The notes under the pieces: model-generated
Database searches by the model: none
The model's input: the letters and a program-made list of their open reading frames with translations, nothing else
What the model was told of the DNA's origin: nothing
Program-made: the position numbers and the translations under genes
Shown here: positions 1 to 10,700 of the stretch, in pieces
Layout: each line of letters opens with the position of its first letter
How positions within the stretch are numbered: position 1 is the first letter of the stretch
From: Mycobacterium parmense
Lineage (GTDB): Bacteria > Actinomycetota > Actinomycetes > Mycobacteriales > Mycobacteriaceae
Direction of reading: 5' to 3'
Length of the DNA: 64,000 bases
Assembly (NCBI RefSeq): GCF_010730575.1
Contig: NZ_AP022614.1
Span: 2,418,001-2,482,000, forward strand

Positions 1-1516
<1,516 letters not shown>

Positions 1517-1523
1517 GGCGCTC

Positions 1524-1529
1524 ACCCTA
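1524..1529 (-). promoter_or_regulatory. -10 hexamer of thyX (leaderless type)
   Basis: Minus-strand TAGGGT followed by 7 bases and the GTG at 1516. The same bases overlap GGGTGAG, which could also act as a ribosome binding site, so the choice between leaderless and leadered expression is not settled by sequence. Confidence 0.45.
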
Positions 1530-1610
1530 GCCCGGCGACGATGCGCGCCGCGAAGCGGCGCGAGGAGGAGTCGGGCAATCCAGCTCTAGCCCGGCGACGA
1601 TGCGCGCCGC
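1527..1610. repeat. 25-base perfect direct repeat upstream of thyX
   Basis: The same 25 bases, starting CTAGCCCGGCGACGATGCG, occur at 1527-1551 and 1586-1610 with 34 bases between. The first copy overlaps the thyX promoter region. It may be a local duplication of the region upstream of thyX, since both copies contain the CTAGCCCGG bases that surround the -10 box. Confidence 0.8.
1544..1562. terminator. Hairpin between the YcaQ-like gene and thyX
   Basis: CGCGCCGC, loop GAA, then GCGGCGCG forms a perfect 8-bp stem. It lies 75-93 bases beyond the stop of the YcaQ-like gene and just upstream of thyX. There is no run of T after it, as is common for mycobacterial hairpins, so a terminator role is an inference. 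Confidence 0.4.
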
Positions 1611-1636
1611 CTTCCACAGGGTGCTCTCGAGCTCGT

Positions 1637-2848
1637 TCATCGGCGGCGCAGCTCACCGGCCAAGTCGCCCCGGCTCGACACGCTGATCCCGCTCAGACCC
1701 AGCCAGGACGCCATGGACTCCAATTCGCCGGCCAGCGCCGCGGCGACACGTGCCCGCGGCTGGCCGGCCTCGCTGAACGCGCCCACGACGCGCAGGGTGC
1801 CCGCCGCCCGGTCGGCCTTCAGATCGACCCGCGCCACCAGTTGCCCGTCGAGCAGCAGCGGCCACACGTAGTAGCCGTAGCGGCGCCGGGCGGCGGGCAC
1901 GTAGATTTCGACGCGGTAGTGAAAGCCGAACAGCCGCTCGACCCGGGGCCGGAAGAAGATCAGTGGGTCGAACGGGCACAGCAGCGCCGTGCCGCGGTCC
2001 AGGCGCGGCACCGTCCGGCCGGCCCGCAGGTACGCCGGCGCTTGCCAGCCGTCGACCTCCACCGGCTCGATCTCGCCGCCGGCCACCAGCTCGGCGATGG
2101 CCGGCTTGACCTGCCGAGCCGACAGCCGGAAGTAGTCGCGGATGTCGGCCTCGGCGCCCACGCCCAGCGCCGTGGCGGCCCGCAGCACCAGCTCGCGCAC
2201 GGCCTCGCCGTCGTCGACCTGACGAGCCAGCACGCGCGGCGGCAGCACCCGCTCCACCAGGTCATAGTGGCGGGCGAAGCCCACCCGGGTGGCGGTGGTC
2301 AGCACGCCTGAGGCGAACAGCGCCTCGGCGACCCATTTGGTGTCGCTGCGATTCCACCAGGCTCCCTTTCTGCGCCGCGGCGTTTGCGCCAGATGGGCCT
2401 CGATCTGCCCGGCCGTGCTGGGCCCGAGCGCCGCGACGGCGTCGACGACGTCGTCGGCGAGCTGCGGATTGGCCTGGACGATGTGGGTGCCCCAGCGGCC
2501 GTGGCGGTATTCGCGCATCCGCCAGCGCAGCAGCGGCCAGTCGTCGACGGACATCAGTGCGGCCTCGTGCGCCCAGTACTCGACCAGCAGCCGCGCCCGG
2601 CGCGGACCCCACGCGGCGCGGTCCAGCACGTCGCGGTCGTAGGGGCCGAGCCTGCTGAACACCGGGGCGTAGTGCGCGCGCACCGCCACCGACACCGAAT
2701 CGAGTTGCAGGACTTGGATTCTCGAGATCAGCCGCTTCAGGTGCGCGGCCGTGATGTCGCGGCCGGGACGCGGGTCGGTAAAACCTTGGGCCGCAACGGC
2801 TATCCGCCGCGCCTGGGCAACGGTCAGCCTGCGGTTGCGGATCGACAC
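1637..2848 (-). CDS. YcaQ-like winged-helix protein (HTH_42 family)
   Basis: The protein belongs to the winged helix-turn-helix family typified by E. coli YcaQ, a DNA glycosylase that acts on interstrand crosslinks. Supporting segments are the N-terminal LTVAQARRIAVAAQGF, LQLDSVSVAVRAHY, LLVEYWAHEAALM, and the C-terminal LCPFDPLIFFRPRVERLFGF. I chose the GTG at 2848, giving 403 residues beginning VSIRNRRLTVAQ. An ATG at 2950 would add an Arg-rich stretch unlike the family and overlap the upstream gene. At this place M. tuberculosis carries type I restriction genes (hsdS', hsdM) instead. A DNA-repair role is inferred from the family only. Confidence 0.8.
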   Translation of the reverse strand: MSIRNRRLTVAQARRIAVAAQGFTDPRPGRDITAAHLKRLISRIQVLQLDSVSVAVRAHYAPVFSRLGPYDRDVLDRAAWGPRRARLLVEYWAHEAALMSVDDWPLLRWRMREYRHGRWGTHIVQANPQLADDVVDAVAALGPSTAGQIEAHLAQTPRRRKGAWWNRSDTKWVAEALFASGVLTTATRVGFARHYDLVERVLPPRVLARQVDDGEAVRELVLRAATALGVGAEADIRDYFRLSARQVKPAIAELVAGGEIEPVEVDGWQAPAYLRAGRTVPRLDRGTALLCPFDPLIFFRPRVERLFGFHYRVEIYVPAARRRYGYYVWPLLLDGQLVARVDLKADRAAGTLRVVGAFSEAGQPRARVAAALAGELESMASWLGLSGISVSSRGDLAGELRRR

Positions 2849-2888
2849 GGCGCCGAGAGTACCGGCCGTTTGCTCGCGACTGTGCGAC

Positions 2889-3572
2889 CTACCCCGTTCG
2901 CGCCACGGCGTTCGCGTCCGATGGATTCTTTTGTTCGTGGTAGGCCGCATCGAGAGCGTGCGGGACCGATTCCAGGTCGCGGTACACGCCCATGAGTTGC
3001 TCGAGGATCCTGATCCGCTGCCGGCTCGCCTCTTCGACGGCTTGCCGGGCCTCCTCGCGATCGTGCTCGGCCCTTTGCTTCGCCTCGGCCAGCAGCTGCT
3101 CGCGCGCCTGATGGGCGTCGGCGCGCAGGCCGGCCAGCTCGGCTTCGAGCTGGTCCTTGGCCTCCCGATATTCGGTTTCCATGGCTTCTCGCCGGGCCGC
3201 CATGTCGGCCAGCAGCTCGTCGCGCTGTCGCTCCGTGGCCCGCACCTCCGCCTCGGCCGCGGCGATCAGCGCCTCTGCCTCCGACCGGGCCTCTGCCTGC
3301 ATCTCGGCGATCTCGTCGACCGCACGCCTGAGCATCTTCGCCATGCGTTGCTGCACCGCGTGCGGCGACGGGGAGGTGTCGGTCAGCACGGCGACCTCTT
3401 TGCGCAGCGCGGCCGCCTCCTCACCGGACGCATGCAACCGCGCCCTCAGACTCTCCACGTCGTCGACCAGCAACTTCTGCTTGGTGGTCAGCACCTCGAT
3501 GTGGGCGTCGACGGCGGCCGGGTCGTAGCCGGCGAGCTTGCGCGAGAACTTCTTTGCAGGCTCGGTGATCAT
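2889..3572 (-). CDS. DivIVA-like coiled-coil protein
   Basis: A 227-residue protein that begins with a short segment like the DivIVA lipid-binding domain (KKFSRKLAGYDPAAVDAHIEVL) and then runs as one long charged coiled coil rich in Ala, Glu, Arg and Gln from about residue 40 to 200. DivIVA-type proteins mark curved membrane at poles and septa. It is clearly distinct from Wag31 and from SepIVA, so the exact role is unknown. The ATG at 3572 is preceded by a strong GGAGGGGGAG ribosome binding site. It lies downstream of dfrA and upstream of the YcaQ-like gene. Confidence 0.7.
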   Translation of the reverse strand: MITEPAKKFSRKLAGYDPAAVDAHIEVLTTKQKLLVDDVESLRARLHASGEEAAALRKEVAVLTDTSPSPHAVQQRMAKMLRRAVDEIAEMQAEARSEAEALIAAAEAEVRATERQRDELLADMAARREAMETEYREAKDQLEAELAGLRADAHQAREQLLAEAKQRAEHDREEARQAVEEASRQRIRILEQLMGVYRDLESVPHALDAAYHEQKNPSDANAVARTG

Positions 3573-3662
3573 TGATTCTCCCCCTCCTCGAGAAACGCCT
3601 GAACCCCACGAGTGCGCCCCGGGGCCGAGTATGTCAGCTTCGACGCGCGCCCGGCGGGGCGG

Positions 3663-4157
3663 CTACGGCCGAGAGTAGCTGTGAAACCGGTACCGCAGCC
3701 CGGAGCGGCTCACGCACCAGTCCCCGGCCTCGCCCACCCATGCGTCGTCGAGCATCGGGGCCACCGCGTCGTCGTCGTCGCGCCGCAGGTCGATGTCGAC
3801 CTCGGTCACCTCGCACCGCGTCGCGTGCGGCAGCGCGAGCAGGTAGATCTGCGCTCCGCCGATCACCCACGTCAGCGGGTCGACAAGGGCGTCCTCGATG
3901 CGACCGACCACCTCGGCCCCGTCGGCGGTGAATCCGGCCTGCCGGGACATGACGATGTTTTTGCGACCCGGCAGCGGACGGACCCTGACGGGCAACGACT
4001 CCCAGGTCAGCCGGCCCATCACCACGGTGTGACCCATGGTCACCTCTTTGAAGCGGGCCAGGTCTTCGGGCACGCGCCAGGGGATGTCACCGCCCCGGCC
4101 GATGACACCAGAGGTCGACTGGGCCCACACCAGGCCCACCTGCATTTTCGGCGTCAT
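3663..4157 (-). CDS. dfrA: Dihydrofolate reductase
   Basis: DfrA reduces dihydrofolate to tetrahydrofolate with NADPH. The 164-residue protein has the family landmarks: [20 protein letters not shown] (substrate loop with catalytic Asp), [40 protein letters not shown] and [10 protein letters not shown]. Its ATG overlaps the stop of thyA by four bases (ATGA), so the two are translationally coupled. ThyA uses methylenetetrahydrofolate and releases dihydrofolate, which DfrA recycles. The M. tuberculosis homologue (Rv2763c) starts four residues later, at the position of Met5 here. Confidence 0.95.
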   Translation of the reverse strand: MTPKMQVGLVWAQSTSGVIGRGGDIPWRVPEDLARFKEVTMGHTVVMGRLTWESLPVRVRPLPGRKNIVMSRQAGFTADGAEVVGRIEDALVDPLTWVIGGAQIYLLALPHATRCEVTEVDIDLRRDDDDAVAPMLDDAWVGEAGDWCVSRSGLRYRFHSYSRP

Positions 4158-4954
4158 ACCGCGACGGGGGCCTTGATCGCCGGGTGCGGATCGTAATTCT
4201 TCACGACGACGTCGTCGTAGGTGTAGTCGAAAATCGAATCACGCTGTGCCAGAACGAGTTCAGGATAGGGACGTGGCTCACGCCCCAGCTGCAGGCGCAC
4301 CTGCTCGACGTGGTTGTCATAGATGTGGCAGTCGCCGCCCGTCCACACGAACTCGCCGACCTCCAGCCCGGCCTGCGCGGCCATCATGTGGGTGAGCAGC
4401 GCGTAGCTGGCGATGTTGAACGGCACCCCGAGGAACAGGTCGGCGCTGCGCTGGTAGAGCTGGCAGCTCAATCTCCCGTCGGCCACGTAGAACTGGAAGA
4501 AGGCGTGGCACGGCGGCAACGCCATCCGCGGGATCTCGCCGACGTTCCAGGCCGAGACGATGATGCGCCGCGAGTCGGGATCGTTGCGCAGCAAGTCCAC
4601 CGCGGCGCTGATCTGGTCGACGTGCTCGCCCGACGGCGTGGGCCAGGACCGCCATTGCACGCCGTAGATGGGCCCGAGATCGCCTGTGCTGCTGGCCCAC
4701 TCGTCCCAGATGGTGACGCCGTGCTCCCGCAGCCAGCCGACGTTGGAATCACCGCGCAGGAACCACAGCAACTCGTAGACGATCGACTTCAGATGGACCT
4801 TCTTGGTGGTGACCAAGGGGAAGCCGGCCGACAGGTCGTAACGCAACTGCTGGCCGAACAGGCTGCGGGTCCCGGTGCCGGTGCGGTCCGATTTCACCGC
4901 GCCCCGCTCGAGCACCAGGCGCAGCAGGTCCTCGTAGGGCGTCGGGATCGGCAC
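4154..4954 (-). CDS. thyA: Thymidylate synthase ThyA
   Basis: Classical thymidylate synthase, 266 residues. It has the [18 protein letters not shown] segment, [13 protein letters not shown], the catalytic cysteine in [33 protein letters not shown] and the C-terminal IKAPVAV. I chose the GTG at 4954 ([11 protein letters not shown]), close to the M. tuberculosis Rv2764c start. An open frame continues upstream to 5125 but is antisense to the neighbouring hydrolase. It shares its operon with dfrA. Together with thyX the cell has two unrelated thymidylate synthases. Confidence 0.96.
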   Translation of the reverse strand: MPIPTPYEDLLRLVLERGAVKSDRTGTGTRSLFGQQLRYDLSAGFPLVTTKKVHLKSIVYELLWFLRGDSNVGWLREHGVTIWDEWASSTGDLGPIYGVQWRSWPTPSGEHVDQISAAVDLLRNDPDSRRIIVSAWNVGEIPRMALPPCHAFFQFYVADGRLSCQLYQRSADLFLGVPFNIASYALLTHMMAAQAGLEVGEFVWTGGDCHIYDNHVEQVRLQLGREPRPYPELVLAQRDSIFDYTYDDVVVKNYDPHPAIKAPVAV

Positions 4955-4961
4955 GCGGATG

Positions 4962-4967
4962 AATCTA
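4962..4967 (-). promoter_or_regulatory. -10 hexamer of thyA (leaderless type)
   Basis: Minus-strand TAGATT, 7 bases before the thyA GTG. The whole divergent gap to the next gene is 43 bases, so there is little room for a leader. Confidence 0.5.
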
Positions 4968-4997
4968 CCGCGATCGCCCAGGAGTAGAACGGAGGCC

Positions 4998-5738
4998 ATG
5001 CCGAAGATCACCGACAGCGTCACCACCGCCGACGGCAGCTGCCCCGTCAGCCTGTTCACCCCCGACGGTCCCGGCCCCTGGCCCGGAGTCGTCATGTTCC
5101 CGGACGCCGGCGGGGTGCGCGACACCTTCGACCAGATGGCCGCGAAGCTGGCCGGATACGGTTACGCGGTGCTGCTGCCGGACGTCTATTACCGCAGCGG
5201 CGATTGGGCGCCGTTCGACATGGCGACCGTGTTCTCCGACGAGCAGGAGCGCAAGCGCCTCTTCTCCATGATCGGCGGCATCACCGCCGACAAGATCACG
5301 ACCGACGCCGGCGCCTTCTTCGATTTCCTGGCGGCGCGCCCGGAGGTATCCGGGGAGCGATTCGGCGCCTGCGGCTACTGCATGGGTGGGCGGACCTCGC
5401 TGGTGGTGGCCGGCCGGTTGCCGGAGCGCGTCGCCGCGGCGGCGTCGTTCCACGGTGGCGGCCTGGTCACCGACGCCGCGGACAGCCCGCACCTGCTGGC
5501 CGACCGGATGCGCGCCACGATCTACGTGGGAGGCGCGCGAAACGACGCGTCGTTCACCGCCGAGCACGCCGAGCAGCTGGACAAAGCGCTGACGGCGGCC
5601 GGCGTCGCCCACACCATCGAGTGGTACGCGGCCGGCCACGGCTTCGCCGTGCCGGACAACCCGCCCTATGACCCCGCGGCCGCCGAGCGGCATTGGCAGG
5701 CGATGACCGAGGTTTTCGGCTCGGCGTTGACGGGTTGA
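4998..5738 (+). CDS. Dienelactone hydrolase family protein (Rv2765-like)
   Basis: An alpha/beta hydrolase of the dienelactone hydrolase type, 246 residues. It has the cysteine nucleophile elbow GYCMGG near residue 133, a candidate acidic residue in GGARNDASF, and the catalytic histidine in [10 protein letters not shown]. Other family segments are [14 protein letters not shown] and [16 protein letters not shown]. The ATG at 4998 has a GGAGG ribosome binding site. An upstream in-frame ATG at 4959 would overlap the thyA promoter. It is divergent from thyA. The natural substrate is unknown. Confidence 0.85.
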   Translation: MPKITDSVTTADGSCPVSLFTPDGPGPWPGVVMFPDAGGVRDTFDQMAAKLAGYGYAVLLPDVYYRSGDWAPFDMATVFSDEQERKRLFSMIGGITADKITTDAGAFFDFLAARPEVSGERFGACGYCMGGRTSLVVAGRLPERVAAAASFHGGGLVTDAADSPHLLADRMRATIYVGGARNDASFTAEHAEQLDKALTAAGVAHTIEWYAAGHGFAVPDNPPYDPAAAERHWQAMTEVFGSALTG

Positions 5739-5934
5739 CGCCGGGCTGACCGACCCGCCGAGACGAGACGGCGACCGCCGACCACGCGTGACGCCTCGCT
5801 CGACGGTCGTCGGCACGCCGGCTCCGCCACCGCGGCGAAACCGCGCGCGCGGCACCGAATTCTGCCCGGGGCCGGCGACGAAGTCGCCCCCGGCGCCCGG
5901 TGATTCGCCGCCGGCCGCCGGGGCGCGGCAGGTG

Positions 5935-5963
5935 TGGACGAGCCGTGCAAGATGCCATACGAT
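5935..5963 (+). promoter_or_regulatory. Promoter upstream of the PAS-domain gene
   Basis: TGGACG (5935-5940), 17-base spacer, TACGAT (5958-5963) resembles a SigA-type promoter, about 75 bases before the start of the PAS gene. The rest of the 298-base gap from 5739 to 6036 is GC-rich with no gene seen. Confidence 0.4.
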
Positions 5964-6036
5964 GTGCCGTCAACAAGGCCAGGCACCAGCGACCTACACC
6001 GCATCGTGTCGCAGGCAGCGCGATGACTGGGGAAAC

Positions 6037-6483
6037 GTGACCGAGTCCACCTCCGGCAAGAGGCGACGCGTCGAGCGGCGCCGTCCGACGCCGCCCGACC
6101 AGCTGCCCATCGACGCCCTGCAGCAAATGCCCGCCCTGGTCGTCCTGGAGCGCCTGCCGGCGCCGGCCCTCGCGGTCGACCGGGCCGGGATGATCTTGTT
6201 CGCCAATCGCTCGTTCTGCGACATGCTGGGGTATCTGCCGGCCGAGCTGGCTTCCATGAAGTTCGACGAGCTTCTGCGCCGGCGGACGGTGGGCAAGCGC
6301 AGGGTGGCCCTGAACGGAACCGACATCGAGCGACTCGTCGAACTCAAGCACAGCGACGGCCACGCGCTGCGGGTCAGCATGAGCAGGTCTGCCATGCACC
6401 GCCGGGATGACTTGGTTGCGCTGGTCACCTTCCACGACCGCACCGAGGAGTTCTGGGTGGACCCGAAGAAGAAGGGCGACTGA
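6037..6483 (+). CDS. PAS domain protein
   Basis: A small stand-alone PAS sensor module of 148 residues. After a basic N-terminus (SGKRRRVERRRP) the PAS fold runs from about residue 35 to 135, seen in LPAPALAVDRAGMILFANRS, the FCDMLGYLPAEL segment, LKHSDGHALRVSMSRS and LVALVTFHDRTEEFW. No kinase, GGDEF or DNA-binding domain is attached, so it probably works by binding a ligand or partner protein. The GTG at 6037 follows GGGGAA at ribosome-binding distance. An open frame extends 83 codons upstream but has no protein-like character. It is convergent with the next gene. Confidence 0.75.
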   Translation: MTESTSGKRRRVERRRPTPPDQLPIDALQQMPALVVLERLPAPALAVDRAGMILFANRSFCDMLGYLPAELASMKFDELLRRRTVGKRRVALNGTDIERLVELKHSDGHALRVSMSRSAMHRRDDLVALVTFHDRTEEFWVDPKKKGD

Positions 6484-6510
6484 CCGCAGCGGTTCGGCGT
6501 CCGCCGCCAG

Positions 6511-7290
6511 CTAGCCGCCGGTCGGGTGCGCGCGGAAACCCTGCGCTGCGCCGAGCAGCAGCCCGCCGTCGATGACCATCGTCTCCCCGGTGATCCAGCT
6601 CGCCGCGTCAGAGACCAGGAAGGCGACCGCGGCGGCCACGTCGACGGGCTCACCGATGCGTCCCAGCGCTATCGACGACGACAGCGGGTCCTCGTTGTCC
6701 TTCCACAGCGCCTCCGCGAGCTTGGTGCGCACCACGCCCGGGCAGATGGCGTTGACCCGCACACGTGGTGAAAGTTCCAGCGCCAGTTGCTTGGTCACGT
6801 GGATCAGGGCCGCCTTGGTGGCGTTGTACATGCCCATCCCCGGCGACTGGTGCAGGCCCCCGATGGACGCGGTGTTGACCACCGAACCGCGGTGTTCACC
6901 CATCCCGGCCTTGACGGCGAGCGACGTCCACATCAGCGGAGCCCACAGGTTGACGTCGAAGATCTTGGCGAAGCGGGCATGATCCTGATCGATCAGCGGA
7001 CCGAACGCGGGGTTGGTCCCGGCATTGTTGACCAGGATGTCGATGCGGCCGAACCGCTCCAGCGTCACGTCGACGCAGCGCCGCGCGGCGTCCTCGTCGA
7101 CCGCGTGGGCTCCGACGCCGAGCGCCCGGGGACCGACCTGCGCGGCGGCCTCCTCGGCGGCCTCCTGCTTGCGGGCGGTGAGCACCACGTCGGCGCCGGC
7201 GGCGGCGAGCTGCTGGGCGATCGCCAGGCCGATCCCGCGCGAGGCGCCGGTGATGATCGCTGTGCGGCCGGTCAGATCCTGTGAAGTCAT
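6511..7290 (-). CDS. fabG5: Short-chain dehydrogenase/reductase (FabG5-like, Rv2766c)
   Basis: A classical SDR of 259 residues that would oxidise or reduce a hydroxy/keto group with NAD(P)(H). The cofactor motif TGASRGIG is at residues 15-22, NNAG near residue 90, and the catalytic Ser, Tyr and Lys lie in NTASIGGLHQSPGMGMYNATKAAL. The C-terminus ITGETMVIDGG is typical of 3-oxoacyl-ACP reductase-like members. M. tuberculosis has the same gene after Rv2765. The substrate cannot be deduced from sequence. Confidence 0.88.
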   Translation of the reverse strand: MTSQDLTGRTAIITGASRGIGLAIAQQLAAAGADVVLTARKQEAAEEAAAQVGPRALGVGAHAVDEDAARRCVDVTLERFGRIDILVNNAGTNPAFGPLIDQDHARFAKIFDVNLWAPLMWTSLAVKAGMGEHRGSVVNTASIGGLHQSPGMGMYNATKAALIHVTKQLALELSPRVRVNAICPGVVRTKLAEALWKDNEDPLSSSIALGRIGEPVDVAAAVAFLVSDAASWITGETMVIDGGLLLGAAQGFRAHPTGG

Positions 7291-7334
7291 TCTGCTACGC
7301 CCTTAGATTCGGTGACGCCCGGATGTTTTGCACA

Positions 7335-7342
7335 CGTGTCAA
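7335..7342. promoter_or_regulatory. ACACGTGT palindrome between fabG5 and the secreted peptide gene
   Basis: The 8-base palindrome ACACGTGT lies within TTGCACACGTGTCAACGTG in the 69-base divergent gap. It could be an operator serving either gene. No regulator is encoded next to it. Confidence 0.25.
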
Positions 7343-7359
7343 CGTGGTACGCGACACGC

Positions 7360-7707
7360 ATGTTAGCGAAATTAACCCTTGTGAAGAGCGTGGTCGCCGC
7401 CGGGGCTGCGGCCGCCGCGATCGTCGTCGCGCCCACGGCGGTGGCTGACTTTCTCGCTGCCGCCCCGGCAAGCACGGCGGCACCGGCGCACGTCGTCGTC
7501 AAAGACGACCCGGGCGGCGGAGGCTGTGACGCCAATGGCAACTGTGGCTCGGGCGGGCAGTTCAGCGGGCCCGGCGGTGGCCCGGGCGGCCAGGGCTGCG
7601 TGCCCGGGGTGGGTTGTGGCTCAGGCGGCCAGAACGCGGGGCCCGGCGGCATCCCGGGCGGAGCCGGCTGCCTGCCGGGTGTGGGCTGCGGCTCGGGTCA
7701 CGCCTGA
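7360..7707 (+). CDS. Small secreted Cys/Gly-repeat protein
   Basis: A 115-residue protein with a signal peptide (LVKSVVAAGAAAAAIVVAPT then AVADF), followed by a mature part made of two and a half tandem units of about 24 residues. Each unit has two cysteines five residues apart followed by GSG and a Gly/Pro stretch: CDANGNCGSGGQ, CVPGVGCGSGGQ, CLPGVGCGSGHA. I do not recognise a family. The ATG at 7360 is the likely start; a GTG at 7381 would leave a shorter signal peptide. Its last 10 bases overlap the end of the convergent carboxylase gene. Disulphides or metal binding through the CX5C pairs are possible. Confidence 0.65.
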   Translation: MLAKLTLVKSVVAAGAAAAAIVVAPTAVADFLAAAPASTAAPAHVVVKDDPGGGGCDANGNCGSGGQFSGPGGGPGGQGCVPGVGCGSGGQNAGPGGIPGGAGCLPGVGCGSGHA

Positions 7708-10700
7708 TCCTTTCCTGAACTCCCGAGCCTGGTGATCCAGGCTCGGGAGTCGGCCGGGTCGATGACGTCGTCGAGCTCGAAGGTGGTTGCCGCCCGCAGC
7801 GCCTTGCCGTGCTCGTAGGCCGCGGCCACCAGCCGGTCGAACAACGCCGCACGCTCGGCCGGATCGTCGAGCGCGGCAAGCTCCTTGCTGAATCCAAGTC
7901 GCACAGCGCCTTCCAGACCCATCCCGCCGATCTCGCCGGTGGGATAGGCGATGGTGAACTGCGGGGCGCGGAAGGAACCGCCCGCCATCGCCATGGCCCC
8001 CAGCCCGTATCCCTTGCGCAGGATGATCATTCCCAGCGGCACCGTCAGCCGCGCGCCGGTGACGAACATGCGGCCGAACCGCCGGACCGCGGCCTCTTTC
8101 TCCGATTCGGGTCCCACCATGAATCCCGGGGTATCGCAGAGCGAGATCACCGGCAGCCGGAACGTCTCGCAGAGCGTCAGGAAGTCGCTCGCCTTGTCCG
8201 CCGCCTCGGCGTCGATGGCGCCGCCGAGGTGATGGCTGCTGTTGGCCATCAGTCCGTACGCCCTGCCCTCGACGCGGACCAGCGCGGTCACGATTCCCAC
8301 CCCGTAGTCGGGTCGCAGCACCAGCGCCGAGCCCACGTCGACCACCGCCTCGACAGCCCGGTGCACGTCGTAGGCGCGTAACCGGTTCTGCGGCACCACA
8401 TGCCGCGCCAGTCGCGGATCCGGCGGCTCCCAGCCGGGGAGGCGCCGGAGAAAGTACGACAGGTACTGCCTGGCCAGCGCCACCGCGTGCGCCTCGTCGC
8501 GGGCCACCAGGTCGACGACGCCGTTGCGGCGCTGCACGTCGATCGGCCCGATCGCCTCGGGTGGGTAGACACCCAGGCCGCCGCCTTCGATCATCGCCGG
8601 ACCACCCATGCCGATGTTGGCGTCCGGGGTCGCGATGATCACGTCGCACACCCCGGCCAGCGCCGCGTTGCCGGCGAAGCAGCGGCCGGAGACGATCGCC
8701 ACCAGCGGCACCCGCCCGCGCAGTCCCGCGAGCATGCGGAAGGTCGGTACGTCCAGCCCGGCGGCGCCGCCGACGTCGGTGTCCCCGGGCCGGCCGCCGC
8801 CGCCCTCGGCGAACAACACCACTGGTACCCGCTTGCGGGCGGCCACTTCGAAGACGCGGTCGGTTTTCGCGTGGTTGCGCATTCCCTGCGTTCCGGCCAG
8901 CACGGTGTAGTCGTAGGAGACCACCAGCGCCTCGGCCGCCGCGTGCCCGAACCGGTCGGCGCCGATGGTGGCCAGGCCCGCGATCAGGCCGTCGGCCGGG
9001 GTGTTGGCAATCAGGTCTTCCTCGGAGCGCCGGCTGCGTTGCGCGGCGACGGCCAGCCCGCCGTACTCGACGAAGCTGCCGGCGTCGACCAGGTCGGCGA
9101 TGTTCTCCCGGGCGGTCCGTCGGCCCCGGCTGTGCCGCTTGGCGACCGCGGCTTCGCGGCCCTCGTCGAGGGTGAGCAGATGCCGCCGCCGGACCTCGTC
9201 GAGGTCGGCGCGCGGCTGGTCGAGATCGGTTGCGGCGGAGGATTTCTCGTCGTCGGCGTCGGCGCCGGCCCGGACGAAGACCAGGAGCGGGTCTCCGGTC
9301 CCGACCACCTGTCCGGGCGCGACCAGGCTGCGGACGGTTCGCAGGCCGGCCGGCGCGCGCAGCACGTGCTGCATCTTCATCGCCTCGAGGACGACAAGCT
9401 GGGCCCCGGAGTCGAACTCGGTGCCGTCGGGCGCCACCTCCACCACGGTGCCGGCCAGGTGGGCGCGTAGCACCTCCTCCCCCGGGTACAGCTCGACCGC
9501 GCTGACGCGCGTTTCCCGATGGCGGGACAGCGCCGCGGCCGCCAGCCCGGGCAGCTTGCGGTCCAGGAATCCGGTGGTCACCGTGGCGGACTGAAAATCA
9601 TCCTGCGACAGGATTTCTCGCAACAGTTCGATGTTGGTGCCGACACCCTCGATGTCGAACTCGGCCAGCGCGGCCGACGCCTTGCGCGCCGCGGCGGGCA
9701 GCGACGACCCGCGCACGTGCGCGGTGACCTTCGCCAGCAGCGAGTCGTACCGCGGGCTGGTGACAAGTCCGGGCCGGCCGTAGGTGTCGACCCGAACTCC
9801 GGGACCGGCCGGTGGGGAGAACGCGGTCAAGGTGCCCGCCGCGGGCACCACCGAGCCGTCGGCGGCGAAGGTCTCCATGTTGACCCGTGCCTGAACCGCC
9901 GTGCCCCGGTGCGCGGTCGGCTCGCCGATGACTTCGATTCCGTCGGAGGCGATTCCGGCGGGAAGACCCAACTCGTAATAGGAGGCGCCTGCGGCAATGG
10001 CCAGCTGGGCCGCGACCAGGTCCACCCCGGTCGTCTCCTCGGTGACGGTGTGCTCGACCTGGATACGCGGGTTGACTTCGAGGAAGGCGAAACTCTCACC
10101 GGCAACCAGGAATTCGACGGTGGCCACCCCGCGCACGCCGACCCGCGCGCACAGCCGCGCAGCGGCGTGGTGCAGATCCCGCCGCAGCTTGTCCGAAATC
10201 TCTTGGGCCGGCGCGATCTCGATGAGCTTCTGATGGCGTCGCTGCACACTACAGTCCCGGTCACCCAGGGCCAGGGCGCGCGGCTGGTGTCCGACGGGCG
10301 CGGCGACCACCTGCACCTCGAGGTGCCGCGCGTCGTCGAACAGGGCCTCGGCGAACAGCGCGGAATCGCCGAACCCCAGTTGCGCTTCCGCGGCGCACTG
10401 ACGATAGGCGTCGTCGATGTCGCCCGCACCGCGCACCGCGCGCATGCCCCGGCCCCCGCCGCCGGCGAGCGCCTTGATCATGATGCCGCCGTCGTGGTCG
10501 GCGAAGAACGCCCGGACATCCTCGAGCGTGCTCGGCCCCTCGGTGGCGGGCAGCACCGGCACCCCCGCGTCGGCCGCGGCGCGGCGCGCCGACGACTTGT
10601 TGCCCAGCAACTCGAGCACGTCGGGGTCCGGGCCCACGAACGTGTGCCCGGCCGCCGCGCAGGCTCGCGCGAACCCCGGGTTCTCGCTGAGGAATCCGTA

